Shown in pieces: positions 56,856-64,000 of a DNA stretch of 64,000 nucleotides. Position 1 is the stretch's first letter. Every line of letters begins with the position of its first letter. Source of the stretch: Chrysophaeum taylorii (Eukaryota > Sar > Pelagophyceae > Pelagomonadales > Pelagomonadaceae). The translations under genes and the position numbers were made by a program. The stretch covers positions 1 to 64,000 of the forward strand of contig JAQMWT010000126.1 in the NCBI GenBank assembly GCA_029834535.1. The letters are read 5' to 3'. The notes under the pieces were generated by a model. It made no database searches. It saw nothing but the letters and a program-made list of their open reading frames with translations, and had not been told where the DNA came from.

Positions 56856-57572
56856 CTACGCAAAATCTACCGTGGCGTTACACGCGCGGCATTGGCATGG
56901 ACACCCCCCCATGACTGTCTTAGAAGGAGATCCTAAGGCAGCGCGGCGATACGCAAGGAGCTTCGCATATTGAGGGCTGCGACGCGCGGCCTCGCCAGCA
57001 GTTTCCCACGGCTTGCCGCGGTTAAGCTGGGCCCATTCTCGCACCTTCCATCGTAGGAGCATCCCATACCGCGACTCACCATGGTGCTGTTGCCGTGGTC
57101 GTCCGCCATTCTTCGGCAAGAGGCAGACGCCAAAAGACAAAGGTAAATGGTCAGCGTGACACGGATCACCCCATTCTGGATCCCAAAATCCGAGAGGGAG
57201 AGCGTCTTTGCGAATCGATTCAGGGTCGAGAGCGCGCATCAGAGGTTCTAAGGAGGGTGCCTCTTGATAGTGTTGTGGAGGTTGTCGTTGGCGGTCTTGT
57301 CGAGGCAACCACACGGCTATGTCGAAGTGCCCCCCGGGCGTTAATGAACCATGGATTTGAAGTCGACGCGGGAGCTTGGAAATAAACAAGTCACCTGTGA
57401 GCCTTGTTGAACGAGCGGAGATCATGGCGCACTGGGTCCTTTTCTTGGAGCGAGGCTTTCCGGCCGGTGGAGCACGCGTAGGCCGTCCTGATTGATTGGA
57501 TTCCTGCACGAAGCCTGTTGTTTCCGTGTCGAGTGCGTTGGGTGTACATGCCCGATAGGACCGTGGGGTCAC
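56856..57572 (-). CDS. Accessory ORF downstream of the MULE transposase
   Basis: The frame is open for 238 codons; a Met near 57428 (MISARSTRLTGDLFISK) is a likelier start than the non-ATG beginning. Recognisable blocks are LDPESIRKDALPLGFWDPEW, GDPCHADHLPLSFGV, 'RPRQQHHGESRYG', 'WKVREWAQL' and a C-terminal GGCPCQCRACNA with closely spaced cysteines. The family is unknown. A broken copy in the left half keeps the same blocks, which shows the region belongs to the element. It follows the transposase on the same strand and is followed by the innermost iteron cluster. A DNA-binding helper role is possible but unproven. Confidence 0.5.
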   Translation of the reverse strand: MTPRSYRACTPNALDTETTGFVQESNQSGRPTRAPPAGKPRSKKRTQCAMISARSTRLTGDLFISKLPRRLQIHGSLTPGGHFDIAVWLPRQDRQRQPPQHYQEAPSLEPLMRALDPESIRKDALPLGFWDPEWGDPCHADHLPLSFGVCLLPKNGGRPRQQHHGESRYGMLLRWKVREWAQLNRGKPWETAGEAARRSPQYAKLLAYRRAALGSPSKTVMGGCPCQCRACNATVDFA

Positions 57573-60105
57573 ACGAGCTCGCTGCTACAAACATTCTTGG
57601 ACACTCCCATAAAAACACACATCATTGAACTCGGCTTCAAATATCGCACCGAATCGTTCTCGAAAGGTAAGAAGTACCCCATACTCAGCTCGGCAAGGAT
57701 TCCCTTGTCTTCGTCGTTCGCATCATACCGCTCCGTATCGTCCCCGTTGTCGTACGTGACGGCGAACTTGTTTCTGGCGTAGGTGACTGTTCCAGGAACG
57801 TAGTGTTTAGGCTGCGCAGCGGGATATGGCACATCCGAAGCCATCACCCGGACTGATTTGACACTCCTTCCGCGCGCCGTAAGCATATTGAGGGTGGTGG
57901 TGAGCTCGGCGCGCGCACGGTCCCACGCTTCTTTGTCTGTTGGCCACCAGGGAGGAAACGAGCTTGTAGACGACTCTTTCTGCTGCTTGTTTGGGGACTC
58001 GGTCGACGCGGGAGGCTCGGTATACGCGGGAGGCTCGGTAGGCTCGGTATACGCGGGAGACGCGGGAGGCTCGGTAGGCTCGGTAGACGCGGGAGGCTCG
58101 GTAGGCTCGGGAGGCTCGGTTGCTTTGCGGCCTCCTTTCCTCCGCTTTTTACTGGCGACCCGGGCTGCAGTTCCTTCTGGGTCCAACCCGGCGAACGTCT
58201 TGGCCATTTCTTTTCGTGCTCGCTCCCGGTCCTTCTTTGACCCCGCCCCGACCCCGTATTCTTCCGCAGCGAGGATTCTTGGCGTTGGTCATTCTTTGGC
58301 CTGCCTGTCCGTCGGGGCCCGATCGCGGATGGCAGCCAAGGCTCAAACTCCTCACCAGCTTCTTTGCATTCGGCTTCAATTTCTCTTTGCGCTGATTCAA
58401 TTTCCGTTGCGTTGAGAATCGGAAACACCCCCCCGACCCGATATTGATTTTCCCAACGCTGCTTCGTGGTCCAAAGTGGATAGAGATCCTCATCATGCTC
58501 ACCGCGAGCTATCTGAGCTCCAATCATGCAAACGCACGGCAAGGGAGAGAACGCGTAGTTGCCACAGCTACAGGAAAGTACGTCGAGTTGCTCCGAATCT
58601 TCAAAATTCACGTATCCCTTCTGCCCGATAACAACGACGGACGTAAGTTGCTGATTGTTGTCACCTTTGACATACACCAAGAACGTCCCCTTATTGGCCC
58701 CAGCGCCGCCGCCGTAAGGCTGAACTCTTGTTATCCGGGTCTTTCTTTTTGCAACCTTGACTTGGGCATCATTATTGTAGTTGGGCCTACGGTTCACGCT
58801 TAGATATCACATAGAACAACCCGACAAGTGTGAACATAACAACGGGAGTTTGATCTGAAAAGACAAAGGCCCGTAGGCCCGTACGTTTTTGAGATGGTTG
58901 AGACCCTTGAGATTATTGGCCGAAAACACGCTATTTTGATCGAAGACAAGACGAAACTAATGACGCAACAATTTGCATCCGAACACGAGGAAGACTCACG
59001 TGAGCCTCTCGCCGGTTTTTGCGCACCGGATGGCCGCTGCGCTCGTATCCGCGTAGGTCGCTGCCTGCTCAGCGAACAAGGTCTGGAGGGACTTGGGTCC
59101 GTTGCATAACCTCGCGTTGATGTGCTTCTTGTTGAAAGCCTCCGCCGGGTTGTTCGTACTCGTGCCAAAGAGTGCCCTGGGCCCGTCTAACACTGTGACG
59201 GTGTCTGCTTCCTGATCGTTCAGATGCTTTCGCGCATATTCGCGCCGACTGGCAACCTGTAGTGCCAGAAAACTCAATGCCACGAGGAGATTATGACTCA
59301 CCAAACGCTGGGCCTTGGGAGAAAGTTCGGCATGAAAAGCGTCGCTGGCCGCCTTCGTAGGCGCCTCAACAAAGCGACGAAAGATAGCGGCGTCCCCGGA
59401 TTCCGCGATCTTTGCGATGTTCTCGCTGCCGTGGTTCACTGTGAATAGGACGTATTCACGAAGAGTAAACAGTTCATCAAAGACTTACTGCACGAGAAGG
59501 CGTCGGCCTCGGGCGTATGCTGCGCAGGAATCGGAATTAGACGAGGAATCAAATGGTGCTAGCGAGGTCACTCACGGTGACGTGCGCTATGAGGCCTCCC
59601 TTTTGGAAGTCCTGTACTACGACGAATCCCTGAGAGTTTCTGTGCGGATGTTCTCGACGGTCAGTTTAATGACCTTGCCGATCGATTCCGCAGACTCGGT
59701 CATGTTCCACCGCGAAGTGGATATCATCACGAGGTGGTTGTTGGCACCACGGCCGGTCACAGAAATCATCACCTGGTTGTCGAGGCAGTGAGCGCCGTCA
59801 ATAAACGCCTGCCGGCGCAGGAGGCCCGCATTCATCATGCGTATGGCGGGTTTCGACACGACGACATAACCTAAGAAGAACTTCCTATCAGCCAAGGCAG
59901 GTGACTGCAGCGTTTCAGGGATCTTGTAGTCGTTGAGGTCTAAGCTCTTGTACCGGCTCCTGTCGGAGCCATCCCTGAACTCTTGTTCCGACTTGTGCTC
60001 AGACTTGAGCCTCTTCATGAATACCTTCAGGAGATCTCCTTGTTTCGCGCCATACAACTTAACCGCATGACCGTGGGCTCGCAACGCGCGCTGGCAAGCG
60101 TGCAA
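57569..60105 (-). CDS. MULE transposase core with SWIM-like and Tudor-like domains, spliced
   Basis: On the minus strand, a helical N-terminal part leads to the first catalytic-Asp block FIDGAHCLDNQVMISVTGRG (about 59800). A second-Asp block VVVQDFQKGGLIAHV follows (about 59600), then a Cys/His block SCMNHGSENIAK formed across an intron, and the Glu helix STNNPAEAFNKKHINARL (about 59140). A SWIM-like finger LSCSCGNYAFSPLPCVCMIG (about 58570) keeps CxC but ends CxC where CxH is usual. A Pro/Thr-Glu linker and a Tudor-like domain, VPGTVTYARNKFAVTYDNGD (about 57770-57700), complete it. GT-AG introns are inferred at 59520-59575, 59439-59488 and 58855-58999. Frame changes near 59620, 58820 and 58260 remain unexplained. 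MULE transposases are DDE enzymes that cut and paste. Function is plausible, not shown. Confidence 0.7.
58855..58999 (-). other. 145-nt intron in the MULE transposase
   Basis: The donor is GTGAGTC directly after GERLT and the acceptor is TTTGTCTTTTCAG on the minus strand. It bypasses a stop at the end of the Glu-helix exon. The next exon must still change frame before the SWIM block, so this junction is less sure than the other two. Confidence 0.5.
59439..59488 (-). other. 50-nt intron in the MULE transposase
   Basis: The donor is GTAAGTC and the acceptor TATTCACAG on the minus strand. Removal joins EADAFSC to MNHGSENIAK, giving the C-x-x-H arrangement that MULE cores have between the second Asp and the Glu. 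Confidence 0.65.
59520..59575 (-). other. 56-nt intron in the MULE transposase
   Basis: The donor is GTGAGTGACC and the acceptor CCTGCGCAG on the minus strand. Removal joins GLIAHVT to HTPEADAFSC in one frame. Confidence 0.6.
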
Positions 60106-60189
60106 CTCCGCCTAAGAGAATGACAAGCGTGACTTTGATGCACACACGTGAATGTAGATGTGGCGAAGTATACTAACACACTAAGGTAC

Positions 60190-60400
60190 GATTTTCAAGT
60201 GTGGTCACGAAACCAAAAGAGTTTGATCAGAAAGCTACAAGTTTAATCACAAAGTTTGATCACACGGACATAAGTTTGATCATAAAGTTACAAGTTTGGT
60301 CACCAAGTCAAAAGTTTGGTCATAAAGTCACACGTTTGGTCATACAGTCACAAGTTTTGTCACAAAGTTTGGTCAGAACATTACAAGTTTGATCACACAC
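60190..60400. repeat. 20-bp-period AGTTTGGTCA iteron array within the transposase locus
   Basis: About ten copies of AAGTTTGGTCATAAAGTCAC-like units follow at nearly regular 20-bp spacing, about two DNA helical turns. The array lies between the N-terminal zinc-finger ORF and the DDE part, so it is either in an intron or between two genes. Confidence 0.8.
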
Positions 60401-60519
60401 ATGCACCTCCTCGCAGGACAACAGCCACAAACAAGACCTGCGCAAGACACCGCTGATACCGCGTTCCTCTCCTCGTTTCCCAAGAGCGCTAGGATGGACT
60501 TGAGCTAGATGTTCTCGAC

Positions 60520-61182
60520 GGATGAGAGTGTATGCTCACGGTTCGTCATCTCATTGAGCCTTTCCTTGATGACGTTGTTGTGGACATCTACCAGACGCCT
60601 TTCCGAGTAGTGCCTCCTGACTTGCTCTCCATAGAGCCCTTCTTGATGATGGTCGTCACGGCCTCTAAGAAGTGCTCTGCGCGGTAGTTCGACTTGGGCT
60701 GGGTTTTCGTCGGTGTAAAAACTCCTGTGTGAGGTTCATCATGCGTGACGACGAAGTCTATAAGCCCATCACGACGAGAAGCGCGCTTAAAGAAACCGCA
60801 GCCCTCTACTTTACACTTGAACGACAACGCCGTCGCGGTATTGATCATGTTATGCACGCTGTTGCTTGCCCCCCGTGTCGACCATCTTCTGCTGCAACTC
60901 GGCCTCTTCCCGAACGCACATACTAAACTCGGATTTCGTCGGGTAGCGTGAAAGCAGCGAAGCGTGGTGCTTGAACATTCTGAGCTGCGACAGCGTACGC
61001 GGCGATCTGTCACAGTCGTTAACCTTCGTCAGGCCACGCTTGCCGTTCTTGGTGTCGTCGTCGCCCGACGTCAGCGTGATACCAGCACGATCCCGCTCGA
61101 CCTGAGCGAAGCCCTCGTCGATATCGACCTCCTCGTCATCCGTGTCGAAGTCGAAGGACGCTCCGGAGTCACGACGCGACAT
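60520..61182 (-). CDS. N-terminal acidic/zinc-finger ORF of the MULE element
   Basis: The minus-strand ATG at 61182 opens MSRRDSGASFDFDTDDEE and runs to about 60850. An overlapping frame continues with ATALSFKCKVEGCGFFKRAS, then VTHDEPHTG and NYRAEHFLEAVTTIIKK. The C-x4-C ... H-x4-H pattern fits the N-terminal zinc finger (FLYWCH/GCM-WRKY type) that precedes the core in many MULE transposases and binds the element ends. It may be the first exon of the transposase, with the 20-bp iteron array in the intron, or a separate gene. The switch of frame near 60860 is shared with the left arm. Confidence 0.55.
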
Positions 61183-61254
61183 GCAGAACCTCCAAATGCT
61201 TGATCACAGCGGGCTTTGTTTTGTCAGCGAGCCCTATCCTTTCTTTCTTCAAGC

Positions 61255-61350
61255 ACAAGTTTAGTCAGCCAAGATACGGATTGACTAAACTTAAGTGACC
61301 AAACTTGTTGGGGATTTACAGTGACCAAACATACGTGGTGGTTGGAAACT
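61255..61350. repeat. AGTTTGGTCA iteron cluster upstream of the zinc-finger ORF
   Basis: Copies include CAAGTTTAGTCAGCC, GACTAAACTTAAGTGACC and CAAACTTGTTGGGG. On the minus strand this is just 5' of the ORF starting at 61182, a promoter-like position. Confidence 0.65.
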
Positions 61351-61381
61351 TGACTTTTCCCTTATTATTATTACAAGTGCA

Positions 61382-61705
61382 GGCCAGTAAGTTCACCTAG
61401 TCCCAATCTCTAACCCCAGTAAGTTCACCTGGTCCCAGTAAGTTTCGTATAAGTTCACCTGGTCAGTACGTTCACCCAGCTCACACCAACACCTTTGAGC
61501 TCGTCGCTCTCGCCTCCGCCAATCTAAGCTGCTTTGATCCGCACGCGCCGCCAACCTTTGAGTTAACTCTAAAAACCCTTTACTCTAAAAACCCCAGTAA
61601 GTTCACCTGGTCCCAGTAAGTTCACCTGGTCACTCAGTTCACCTAGTCCCAATCTCAAACCCCAGTAAGTTCACGTGGTCCCAGTAAGTTCACCTATAGT
61701 GCGCG
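61382..61705. repeat. 19-bp minisatellite, right arm
   Basis: The right-arm equivalent, in the orientation CCAGTAAGTTCACCTGGTCC, has clusters at about 61386-61475 and 61595-61700 around the same conserved spacer. Confidence 0.8.
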
Positions 61706-61734
61706 TGTAGACGCCGGGAGGGGGCTTTTAGGTA

Positions 61735-62320
61735 TATTGCGTAGCACGTGTGGCGTAGGGTGGAGTCGTCGACTCAGAAGAGCATATCCCCGGGGTTAGT
61801 TGCCGATCGACAGAGAGCCACGTAGAGGTGGACGTGGCAGAAGACGGGCTTGTGGGCAAGAGGACGCCGACCTCGCGGGGCGTCTGGCCCTGGCTCTTGT
61901 TGATCGTTTGGCGTCGGCGGGCCTTAAGGGATACAGGTTGGAGGAGCCTCGGTGACAACGACACGATCGATCACGTATCTGGTACCGTTGCAGTGGCCGT
62001 GCGACGGGTCGAGGTTTCGAAGACCTTGAGCTCGCGATCAAAGTCAGCATCCCGTTGGTGGTTGTCAGGGAGTCGAAAACTCGACTGTAAAGAGCGAGGC
62101 GTCGTCTTCCGACCCACAACCTAGTCAGCCGAAAAAAAGAACTCCGACGCCTCGTCTCCGGGGAAAAAAGGCCGCGGTCATTCATGCGCGCGTTGTCAGC
62201 ATCGACAACATCGTTTCGACGGGGCGTGAGAATGGCGCGCTGGCTAAAAGAGCCGCCGCGGGTCGTGGAAATAGTCTGCGAGGTCGCCGCCGTAGACGGC
62301 TTTTTGGTGGGATCACTGTC
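61735..62320 (-). pseudogene. PIF1/Helitron-type helicase fragment, copy 3 (right arm)
   Basis: The minus-strand frame encodes RRRQTINKSQGQTPREVGVLL; the block after it is shifted relative to copy 2. Order and surroundings match copy 2, and the unit continues outward into the right terminal unit. Confidence 0.7.
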
Positions 62321-62749
62321 TGGCTCTCGCGCCTACCTGATCCTTACTCTCGCGCCTACCTGATCCTCACCCTAAATCGGAGGACAGACAAACAGACAGA
62401 CAAACATCTGCTGTGCCCTCACTGCCCTCACCCATGTCGCCGCCGCGGGGAACCCCACCCAGGCCGCCCGATCCCAGCAGGACGTCACCCTTCGTCGCAC
62501 ATATATATGTCCGGCGGCAGCACGCGTACGACCTACCAAGGCGGGGCCCTTGGTCCTCTCTTCGCCTGCCCCACGCCTCGGCGATGACCCCGACTAGGTC
62601 CCGCGTACTTATCTCCGCCCGTCAGGCACATCCCTCATACCCCACAAAAAAACCCACCCACATCCTTCATGCTCCCCCCACCCCCCCCCCTCTTAGGAGT
62701 CGACATTTATTAAAGACAAACAAACATCTGTCGATTAGTAGTTAGGAAG

Positions 62750-62871
62750 ATTATTAGGTGTGACGTCACGAAGACGAAGGATCTGTTCCCACGACCATAT
62801 ATATGATGTGTGTACAGCAGATACGAAGAAGGGTGCTACTAGTAAATCTGTAACGCAAGATAATAATAATA
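62750..62871 (+). promoter_or_regulatory. Short gap between transposon tip and channel ATG (leader or promoter)
   Basis: Only 122 bp separate the transposon's right tip from the ATG at 62872. The gap holds TGACGTCA, a palindromic CRE-like octamer (about 62760-62768), and CCATATATATGATG (about 62799-62812), which is TATA-like. A (TAA)n run precedes the ATG. A function is inferred from position only. Confidence 0.3.
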
Positions 62872-64000
62872 ATGGAGTGCCGCGAAGTGTTGGCTGACGG
62901 CGGTCAGTGCCTGGAGGAGGAGGAAGAAGAAGAGGGCGCCCGCGGGGCGTTGAGCTTGATCGAGACGCAGATTGGCCAGCTGGAGGTTATGGAGATAGGG
63001 GAGGAGGAGAAGCGGACGGCGGCGGAAATTGCGGGGCGGCTCCTGGCGCTTCAAGCCGAGATGATGGCACCACCACCACCAAACAAGAACAACAAGATGA
63101 TGCCCGAACCCGCAGCAGCAGCAGCAGCAGGGCTGACGCGGGCGCTCGGGGTGGCGCGGGCCGTGGGGGCTTTCAAGGCTGCGGGCGACCGGAGGAAACA
63201 GAAACGACAAGTTCACAGACGATGGGCGAACTACGATCAGCGCAACGCGCTGATCAACTCGTTGATTGGCGAGGTCCCCGAAGGTCGGTACATGATCCAT
63301 CCGGATTCGTGGGCTCTGTTTCTGTGGAATTCGGGGCTGGCGTTTTGGGTCGTTCTGGTAATTATTTTCGTTCCTTTCGCGTGTAGCTTTGGTGAAATTC
63401 CGCACCCCGTGCTCGTGCTGACGTGCGATGCCTCGTTTTTGCTGGACATTTGCGTCGGGTTCGCGACGGGGTTTCAGGACGGACCCATAATCTGCATGTC
63501 TCCGTTGAAAGTTGCGGTGTATTATTCGGACACTTGGCTGCGCTTGGACGCTATCGCGGCTCTCCCGTTCGCTTCGGTGGCGCTCGCGGCGAAGCGCAGA
63601 CACGGTCGGGTCGCGTGGGTAATCTTAAGTCTCGTCAAACTCTGCAAGCTCCGCCGCCTGAATTCCCAGCTCATCGAGCCGCTCGCCGAGAAAGCCATCG
63701 ACAACCACATGATCTCGAGGGTGAGCTTGTCTCTGATCAAGCTGACGTGTACCTACTTCCTCATCATCCACATCGTCGCGTGCGGGTACTGGATACTGTC
63801 GCGAGTCACCGAACCCGAATGGACCGCGGACTTCGACTCGGATTGGACTCTCACGAGCGCCGCCCAGCGCGGGTTTTGCCCCCACTACAGTCTCCGGTCC
63901 GCGAGTCTCTCGCAGCAGTACGCTTCCGTGTTTCACTGGGCCGCGTTCGCGACGTACGCAGGTCTCGGGACGTCGAAAGGATTGGGGAGTCTTCCGCTGC
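62872..64000 (+). CDS. Voltage-gated cation/K+ channel of the EAG/CNG/KAT type (partial)
   Basis: The frame is open from the ATG at 62872 to the window edge (376 codons). A cytosolic N-terminus with an acidic run (EEEEEEEG), a coiled-coil-like stretch and an Ala run leads to six-helix channel features. These are S1 (about 149-172, FWVVLVIIFVPF), S2 (about 178-202, FLLDICVGFATGF, like the DIxLNFxTG signature of the family), S3 (about 217-240, WLRLDAIAALPF), a modestly basic S4 (LSLVKLCKLRRLNSQL), S5 (about 283-311, YFLIIHIVACGYW) and a pore helix near 347-368 (YASVFHWAAFATYAGLGTSK). The filter position reads GLGT, not the K+-selective GYG or GFG, so selectivity is uncertain. S6 and any cyclic-nucleotide-binding domain would lie beyond the window. 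The protein would sit in the plasma or an internal membrane. Confidence 0.85.
   Translation, partial: MECREVLADGGQCLEEEEEEEGARGALSLIETQIGQLEVMEIGEEEKRTAAEIAGRLLALQAEMMAPPPPNKNNKMMPEPAAAAAAGLTRALGVARAVGAFKAAGDRRKQKRQVHRRWANYDQRNALINSLIGEVPEGRYMIHPDSWALFLWNSGLAFWVVLVIIFVPFACSFGEIPHPVLVLTCDASFLLDICVGFATGFQDGPIICMSPLKVAVYYSDTWLRLDAIAALPFASVALAAKRRHGRVAWVILSLVKLCKLRRLNSQLIEPLAEKAIDNHMISRVSLSLIKLTCTYFLIIHIVACGYWILSRVTEPEWTADFDSDWTLTSAAQRGFCPHYSLRSASLSQQYASVFHWAAFATYAGLGTSKGLGSLPL

Larger units (their letters stand above)
47438..62749. mobile_element. 15.3-kb composite MULE transposon, two inverted halves
   Basis: The left tip CTTCCTAACTACTAATCGAC (47438) and the right tip, its reverse complement ending at 62749, are inverted repeats, and inverted homology continues inward for kilobases. 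The right half (62749 to about 56505) runs: terminal unit, PIF1-helicase fragment, zinc-finger ORF, DDE transposase, SWIM, Tudor-like domain, accessory ORF, iteron array. The left half (47438 to about 52440) has the same order inverted but lacks the DDE/SWIM/Tudor part and has an extra inverted helicase unit. The middle (about 52440-56505) is unique apart from a fragment of another MULE family. I found no target-site duplication outside the tips. Two nested inverted copies moving as one is an inference; two separate inverted insertions would look alike. Confidence 0.7.

Noticed and set aside
60190-60400. CRISPR-like array
   Set aside because: The period is 20 bp with degenerate units and no unique spacers, and it lies inside a eukaryotic transposon. 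It is an iteron or minisatellite array.

Overview
The window reads as nuclear DNA of a photosynthetic stramenopile (heterokont alga). The best marker is an intact aureochrome, a bZIP plus LOV blue-light transcription factor known only from photosynthetic stramenopiles. Three other features fit: a secreted LamG protein with the Pro/Ser/Thr/Lys linkers common in diatoms, brown algae and pelagophytes, an OPR/RAP-type organelle RNA-binding protein, and very short GT-AG introns (41 to about 145 nt). I cannot name the species; pelagophyte-like is only an inference.

Host genes are few. They are a signal-peptide LamG/PT-repeat protein running off the left edge (1-3062, minus), ribosomal protein SA/uS2 (20940-21812, plus), an OPR/RAP protein with frame breaks (about 24994-27067, minus), aureochrome (40503-41318, minus), a small Cys-rich single-pass membrane protein (42143-42640, minus), and a voltage-gated cation/potassium channel running off the right edge (62872-64000, plus). 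Several stretches hold only weak or unrecognised ORFs.

Most of the rest is mobile DNA. From left to right: a decayed Ty3/gypsy element with both LTRs (5275-10673); a second, inverted gypsy-like fragment (about 11480-16750); a hAT transposase tail (about 17430-17830); a MULE-type transposase remnant (about 19400-20380); a large decayed Ty1/copia element (29474-39187); and a second copia element with LTRs of only about 106 bp (42758-47326). Three inserts with the same 3' end, a (TTAG)n tail and target-site duplications (38531-38702, 47253-47285, 50690-50985) define a LINE-like family. Two of these insertions can be checked against an empty site inside the window.

The most striking object is a 15.3-kb composite DNA transposon, 47438-62749. 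Its right half looks like a near-complete MULE: an N-terminal zinc-finger ORF, a DDE core with short introns, a SWIM-like finger, a Tudor-like domain and an accessory ORF. Its left half is an inverted, internally deleted copy of the same element. Both halves carry a C-terminal piece of a Helitron/PIF1-type helicase, and on the left this piece is duplicated again into a near-2-kb palindrome. Two families of roughly 20-bp iterated motifs, (A)AGTTTGGTCA and AGGTGAACTTACTGGG, recur in the non-coding parts of both halves. The central 4 kb carries a fragment of a second MULE family related to the locus at about 19.4-20.4 kb. The composite ends only about 120 bp upstream of the channel gene's ATG.
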